From NCBI GenBank assembly GCA_036499445.1, contig DASYDU010000338.1:1-25094 (forward strand): 25,094 nt of DNA, written 5' to 3'. The notes beneath the pieces were generated by a model, which did not search any database, was not told the origin of the DNA, and was given only the letters and a program-made list of their open reading frames with translations. This document shows positions 22,003 to 25,094 of the stretch, piece by piece. This DNA comes from DASYDU01 sp036499445 (GTDB taxonomy: Bacteria > Planctomycetota > Planctomycetia > Pirellulales > Lacipirellulaceae). Made by a program: the position numbers and the translations under genes. Each line of letters opens with the position of its first letter. Position 1 is the stretch's first letter.

Positions 22003-22689
22003 TCACCACACGCCGCGAAAGACGCGGTAGGGCGTGCGGGCCATGTAGGCTCGATAGGCGTCTCCGCGAGCTTTGAGAAGCTGATGCTCTTCGAAGGGGA
22101 TGAAGGCCAGGAAAGACGCCGACGTCATCACCGCAAACAATAGCTGCGAGGCGTTGGGGTGAAGCAACAGCGACGAGAATGTGACGAAGAAGGCCGCGCG
22201 GTACATGGGGTGGCGAACCCGGGCGTAAGGCCCTTCCATCATGAGCGGCGTTTCCGAGCCGACGGAGTGGGATAGGCTGCCGGCGACGCCCAGCAATTGA
22301 TCCAGCCCTTCAAACGTCGCGAACTCGAAGAACCCGGCAATTGATAACAAGATCGCGCAGACGCCGATGTAGCGGAGCCAGTCGGGTGCAAGGTAAGCAA
22401 AGCCGGGAATTGGCCGATGCAGCCAGTAGACAAGGACCCAAGTCACAATGGTGATGACGATATAAATTCTACGCTCCAACGGTGTACCTGCCCGCGAGCC
22501 GTAGACGGCACTCTTGAAGCCCGGCATTGTCATCACGATGTGGGGCGCGATGAACGCGACGTAGAGCGCGATGTCAAACCAGATATTGCTTATCGGCGCA
22601 TCGGGATTGTGGCGAAATCCCGTGATGAAAGAGGCCCAAACTGTCATCAGCCCCAGATACGAAAACAGCCAATACGCTCGATTGATCAT
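22003..22689 (-). CDS. Isoprenylcysteine carboxyl methyltransferase-like membrane protein
   Basis: These integral membrane proteins of the ICMT/PEMT group use S-adenosylmethionine to methylate lipids, lipid-linked or small substrates. The 228-residue protein has about six hydrophobic segments. The cofactor-binding C-terminal region is intact: GPYARVRHPMYRAAFF (153-168) and PFEEHQLLKARGDAYRAYMARTPY (198-221), with the E200-E201 pair typical of the family. GGAGG lies 7 nt upstream of the ATG at 22689. Bacteria generally have no prenylated-protein CaaX pathway, so the substrate is unknown. It is downstream of, and may be read with, the SMP-30-like gene, although a repeat lies between them. Confidence 0.83.
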   Translation of the reverse strand: MINRAYWLFSYLGLMTVWASFITGFRHNPDAPISNIWFDIALYVAFIAPHIVMTMPGFKSAVYGSRAGTPLERRIYIVITIVTWVLVYWLHRPIPGFAYLAPDWLRYIGVCAILLSIAGFFEFATFEGLDQLLGVAGSLSHSVGSETPLMMEGPYARVRHPMYRAAFFVTFSSLLLHPNASQLLFAVMTSASFLAFIPFEEHQLLKARGDAYRAYMARTPYRVFRGVW

Positions 22690-22727
22690 GGCCGGACCTC
22701 CACGTTACGGCAAACAGCAACGTGCCT

Positions 22728-22820
22728 GACAATTGACGCCAATCGTACCTAGATTGAACAGGAGATAACAGAGCGAACGGAGTGGAACGAGCTTCGTTTC
22801 CTCTGTATGCACCTGTTCAA
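22728..22820. repeat. Palindromic repeat, family C (TTGAACAGG type), copy 1
   Basis: The arms 22754-22782 (TTGAACAGGAGATAACAGAG and nine more bases) and 22792-22820 (ending CACCTGTTCAA) pair at 22 of 29 positions. A conserved leader GACAATTGACGCCAATCGT precedes it at 22728. The right arm overlaps the SMP-30 gene by 4 nt and provides its TGA stop (22817-22819). The same leader and palindrome recur in the same orientation at 24155-24247. Confidence 0.78.
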
Positions 22821-24085
22821 TGGTTTTGTGGCCGCAAGCGAACGATGCGGAGGAGTATGGCCGCGACGATCGCCAGCCCGAGCGCGCCGGGTTCGGGGAC
22901 CGTTGAACTTGATGCGGCGGCGCTGCCGAAGGTGACCTGGAACTTGCCGAGCCAGTAATCGTAGTCAGCCTGGTCGATGACGTGTTTGCTGTCGCCCGCA
23001 CTGTCGCCGTCGGCGGCAAAGTTAGTCGTCGAGCCGACGGTATCGCGCCAGACGGTGTAGTCGGCGGCATCGACCACGCCGTCGCCGTTGTAGTCGCCGG
23101 TTGACGGTGTGGCGATATTCAAATGGACGCCGTAAAGGCCTTTTCCGGCGGCAATGAACAACGTCTTACCGTCGGCGCCGCCGAAGTCGACGTTCGTCGG
23201 ATCTTCAAGGGTCGAGCCGCTGCCTGGCATATTGAGTCGGAACAACTCTTGTCCGGCTGGATTCCAAGCCCAGACGGCGTTGAACACGGCGGCGTACACG
23301 TTCCCAGCCGGGTCGATCGTCAGGCCGTCGGGGCCGTTGTGAATTGAAGTGTCGACTATGCCATTCGTCTTAAGATTCGTAGCCGCGAACGTCCTTTGTC
23401 TAGAGATTGATCCGTCTTGCTGGTTCACGTCAAATGCCAGGATTTGATACTTCTGTTCGAGCGCCAGATAGAGCGTGTTTCCATCCGGCGATAAGATCAA
23501 TCCATTGGGGCGATGCGAGCCGTCTGCGTAGGAGAGCAGCTGTGACACCACCCCTTGGGGATTCAGATAGTAGACACCATCGGGCAGCGAATGGCGGCCT
23601 TCGTAGTCGGGATCGGTGAAGTAGATGCCCCCGTTGGCATCGGCCACCAGGTCATTCGGACCGTTGAATTGTGCCCCATTGTACCTGCTGGCGAGGACTT
23701 GATCGACGATCGTAATATCGTCATGGTTTCGCAGCGAAATCTGTCGGCGCTCGCGGTCGCAGGAAACGATCTGATGATTGGCGTTGTAGTAGGTGCCGTT
23801 GGCACCGCCCGAGCTTGGGTCGGCGACGGTCGTCGTGCCGCTGGCGATATCGTAGTGCAACAGGCGATCGTGGACGTGCGCAGGGTCGTCGTCGCTGAAG
23901 TAGACGCCGCCGTTGCCGTCATAGAGCGGGCTCTCGACAAAGAGAACTGGGGCGCCGCCGACGATGTTATTAGACGGCGAGAGCCTGGTCGGCACAGCGC
24001 CGGCAGGCAGAATCTGAGCTTTGGCCGAAATTGCGGCAGCCCAGAACAGCAACGTGACTGCCGCAATCCGCAAGCGAGTGTGCAT
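22817..24085 (-). CDS. SMP-30/gluconolactonase-like secreted protein with dockerin repeat and PEP-CTERM
   Basis: The family is six-bladed beta-propellers with a single divalent metal, many of them lactonases. The 422-residue protein begins with a signal peptide (RLRIAAVTLLFWAAAISAKA). Likely metal ligands are E51 in LFVESPLYDG, N144 in FNGPNDLVADANG and D253 in HNGPDGLTIDPAGN, in the usual order. Residues 330-383 are a pair of EF-hand-like dockerin repeats (GDYNGDGVVDAADYTVWRD, then VIDQADYDYW), followed by VPEPG (397-401), a hydrophobic helix and an Arg-rich end, the PEP-CTERM signal. GAGG is 8 nt before ATG 24085; a longer start at 24121 lacks support. Enzymatic activity is not certain, because the family also includes non-catalytic proteins. 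Confidence 0.88.
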   Translation of the reverse strand: MHTRLRIAAVTLLFWAAAISAKAQILPAGAVPTRLSPSNNIVGGAPVLFVESPLYDGNGGVYFSDDDPAHVHDRLLHYDIASGTTTVADPSSGGANGTYYNANHQIVSCDRERRQISLRNHDDITIVDQVLASRYNGAQFNGPNDLVADANGGIYFTDPDYEGRHSLPDGVYYLNPQGVVSQLLSYADGSHRPNGLILSPDGNTLYLALEQKYQILAFDVNQQDGSISRQRTFAATNLKTNGIVDTSIHNGPDGLTIDPAGNVYAAVFNAVWAWNPAGQELFRLNMPGSGSTLEDPTNVDFGGADGKTLFIAAGKGLYGVHLNIATPSTGDYNGDGVVDAADYTVWRDTVGSTTNFAADGDSAGDSKHVIDQADYDYWLGKFQVTFGSAAASSSTVPEPGALGLAIVAAILLRIVRLRPQNH

Positions 24086-24154
24086 CGATCCGCCTCTGGT
24101 CCAGATCCGCGAAAACCCCACAAACCATTATTCTAACCAACCTGTTCGCCACTG

Positions 24155-24247
24155 GACAACTGACGCCAATCGTGCTGGGATTGAACACGAGACAACTGAG
24201 CGAACCAAGTGCAACACCCTCCGTTTCCTGTGTTTCCGCCTGTTCAA
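24155..24247. repeat. Palindromic repeat, family C, copy 2
   Basis: The arms start at 24181 (TTGAACACGAGACAACTGAG) and end at 24247 (TCCGCCTGTTCAA), pairing at about 19 of 29 positions. The leader GACAACTGACGCCAATCGT (24155-24173) differs from that of copy 1 by one base, and the first 33 bases of the two copies agree at 28 positions. It sits between the SMP-30 gene and the upstream hydrolase gene, so the SMP-30 gene is bracketed by direct copies about 1.43 kb apart. Confidence 0.76.
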
Positions 24248-24278
24248 TTCCTCATTCGTGCCCGCGCAGAAGACGTCA

Positions 24279-25094
24279 CTACTTCGGTGCCGGAGTTTCG
24301 GCGGCTGCGGAGTCCGTTGGTTTGAGCCAATTGTTATCCGCGAGCCATTCGGCCATGCGGTCGGGCCAGTGTTTGAGCGTCACCAGCGGCGTGCGATACC
24401 CCATGTTGAAGGCGTGGCCGCCGCGGGCGTAAATGTGAACCTCGACTGGTGCGCCGGCGGCCCGATATTCATTGAGCAGCTTCACCACCGGCTGCACATG
24501 GCCATTGTCGTCGTTGGCCACGACGAGGAAAGCCGGCGGGGCGTCTTTCGGCACGGTGTCCGGGATGCCGAGCGGTCCCGGATAGACGTTCATCAGGAAA
24601 TCGGGCCGGCCATTGAGGCGGTCGACCGGGTCGGGCGCGTTCGGATCGCCGTCGCCCGGCGCAAAAGCAATCATCGAAACGATCTCGCCGCCGGCCGAAA
24701 AGCCGAGGATGCCGAGCCGCTTGGGATCGATGTGCCACTCGTCGGCCCGGCTGCGTATCAATCGCATCGCGCGGTAGGCATCCTGCTTCGGGTGCACGTC
24801 GACTTTGTAGGGCGAATTTTCCTCGCGGGCGAGCCGATACTTGAGGACGAACGCGGTGACGCCCAAATTGTTCAGAAACTTCGCCGGCTCGGTCCCTTCT
24901 GGCGGCACGTTGACGGTTCGGTGTCCTCCGCCGGGACAAATCAACACGGCGCAACCGGTCGCTTTATCGGCCGGCGCGGGATAAACCGTGATCGAAGGAT
25001 TGTGGATGTTTTTCACCCAATAGTCCTTGGCCTCTTCTGGCTCGTCGCGGCGGTCCTCAAAACCGGGCGCGCCACCCGGCCAAAGATGGACGAC
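24279..25094 (-). CDS. Alpha/beta hydrolase (acetyl-esterase/BD-FAE-like), 5' end outside the window
   Basis: This is an esterase/lipase-type alpha/beta hydrolase, probably acting on acylated or feruloylated plant or algal polysaccharides. The frame stays open to the right edge, so the N-terminus is missing; 271 residues are visible. The visible start reads WPGGAPGFEDRRDEPEEAKDY before KNIHNPSITVY, both typical of the group. Catalytic features are the oxyanion motif CPGGGH, the nucleophile elbow GFSAGG, an acidic VANDDNGHV segment and the histidine in ARGGHAFNMG. The C-terminus is a Pro/Ala/Glu-rich tail. The GTG at 25016 is an internal Val codon and not the start. A signal peptide is expected outside the window. 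Confidence 0.9.
   Translation of the reverse strand, partial: VVHLWPGGAPGFEDRRDEPEEAKDYWVKNIHNPSITVYPAPADKATGCAVLICPGGGHRTVNVPPEGTEPAKFLNNLGVTAFVLKYRLAREENSPYKVDVHPKQDAYRAMRLIRSRADEWHIDPKRLGILGFSAGGEIVSMIAFAPGDGDPNAPDPVDRLNGRPDFLMNVYPGPLGIPDTVPKDAPPAFLVVANDDNGHVQPVVKLLNEYRAAGAPVEVHIYARGGHAFNMGYRTPLVTLKHWPDRMAEWLADNNWLKPTDSAAAETPAPK

Noticed and set aside
23555..24136. A 193-residue + strand frame antisense to the SMP-30-like gene
   Set aside because: The opposite strand encodes a complete propeller, dockerin and PEP-CTERM protein; this frame is a Val/Ala/Gly-rich shadow.
22728..24247. Flanking direct repeats as ends of an insertion sequence
   Set aside because: No transposase or recombinase is encoded between them; the enclosed gene is an SMP-30-like secreted protein.

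Overview
The window is high-GC, gene-dense bacterial chromosome, most likely from a planctomycete of the Pirellulales type. The basis is the combination of two secreted proteins carrying dockerin-like repeats and PEP-CTERM tails, a DUF1080 (3-keto-disaccharide hydrolase) protein, a DUF1572/DinB protein, a secreted BD-FAE-like esterase, and many imperfect palindromic repeats between genes. The lineage call is an inference from gene content; no rRNA or other phylogenetic marker is present.

Positions 1-13366 hold most of a respiratory complex I (NADH:quinone oxidoreductase) operon, all on the + strand: nuoD (5' end cut off by the window), E, F, G, H, I, J, K, L, M and N. Iron-sulfur ligands, FMN/NADH motifs and most antiporter-subunit charged residues are intact. 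Oddities are a short NuoG that keeps the N7 cluster motif, long hydrophilic tails on NuoI and NuoK, and Arg in place of the conserved TM7 Lys of NuoN. Every intergenic spacer of the operon longer than about 60 nt (D-E, F-G, G-H, H-I) is filled with a long imperfect palindrome; the H-I spacer has one repeat family nested inside another, and the G-H element runs into the nuoG reading frame.

Positions 13417-14267 hold a minus-strand pair converging on nuoN: a 70-residue single-pass membrane protein followed by a PII signal protein (glnB-like) whose T-loop lacks the uridylylation tyrosine. An inverted repeat lies upstream of the pair.

Positions 14604-19773 are accessory: a large secreted DNRLRE/dockerin/PEP-CTERM protein (+), a DinB-like DUF1572 protein (-), a compact two-gene cassette of small unknown proteins behind an extended -10 promoter (+), a single BON-domain protein (+), and a dihydropyrimidinase/hydantoinase (-). 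An identical 21-base sequence occurs in opposite orientation at the two convergent gene ends near 16580 and 18370.

Positions 19985-25094 hold a promoter followed by a translationally coupled pair (double-thioredoxin-fold secreted protein and DUF1080 protein, +), then three minus-strand genes: an isoprenylcysteine-methyltransferase-like membrane protein, an SMP-30/gluconolactonase-like protein with dockerin and PEP-CTERM tail, and a secreted-type alpha/beta hydrolase cut off by the window end. The SMP-30 gene is flanked by two direct copies of a further palindromic repeat, one of which supplies its stop codon.

No tRNA, rRNA, CRISPR array, transposase, integrase or phage gene was seen. The most distinctive features are the density and nesting of palindromic repeats, the modified PII protein beside complex I, and the small two-gene cassette.
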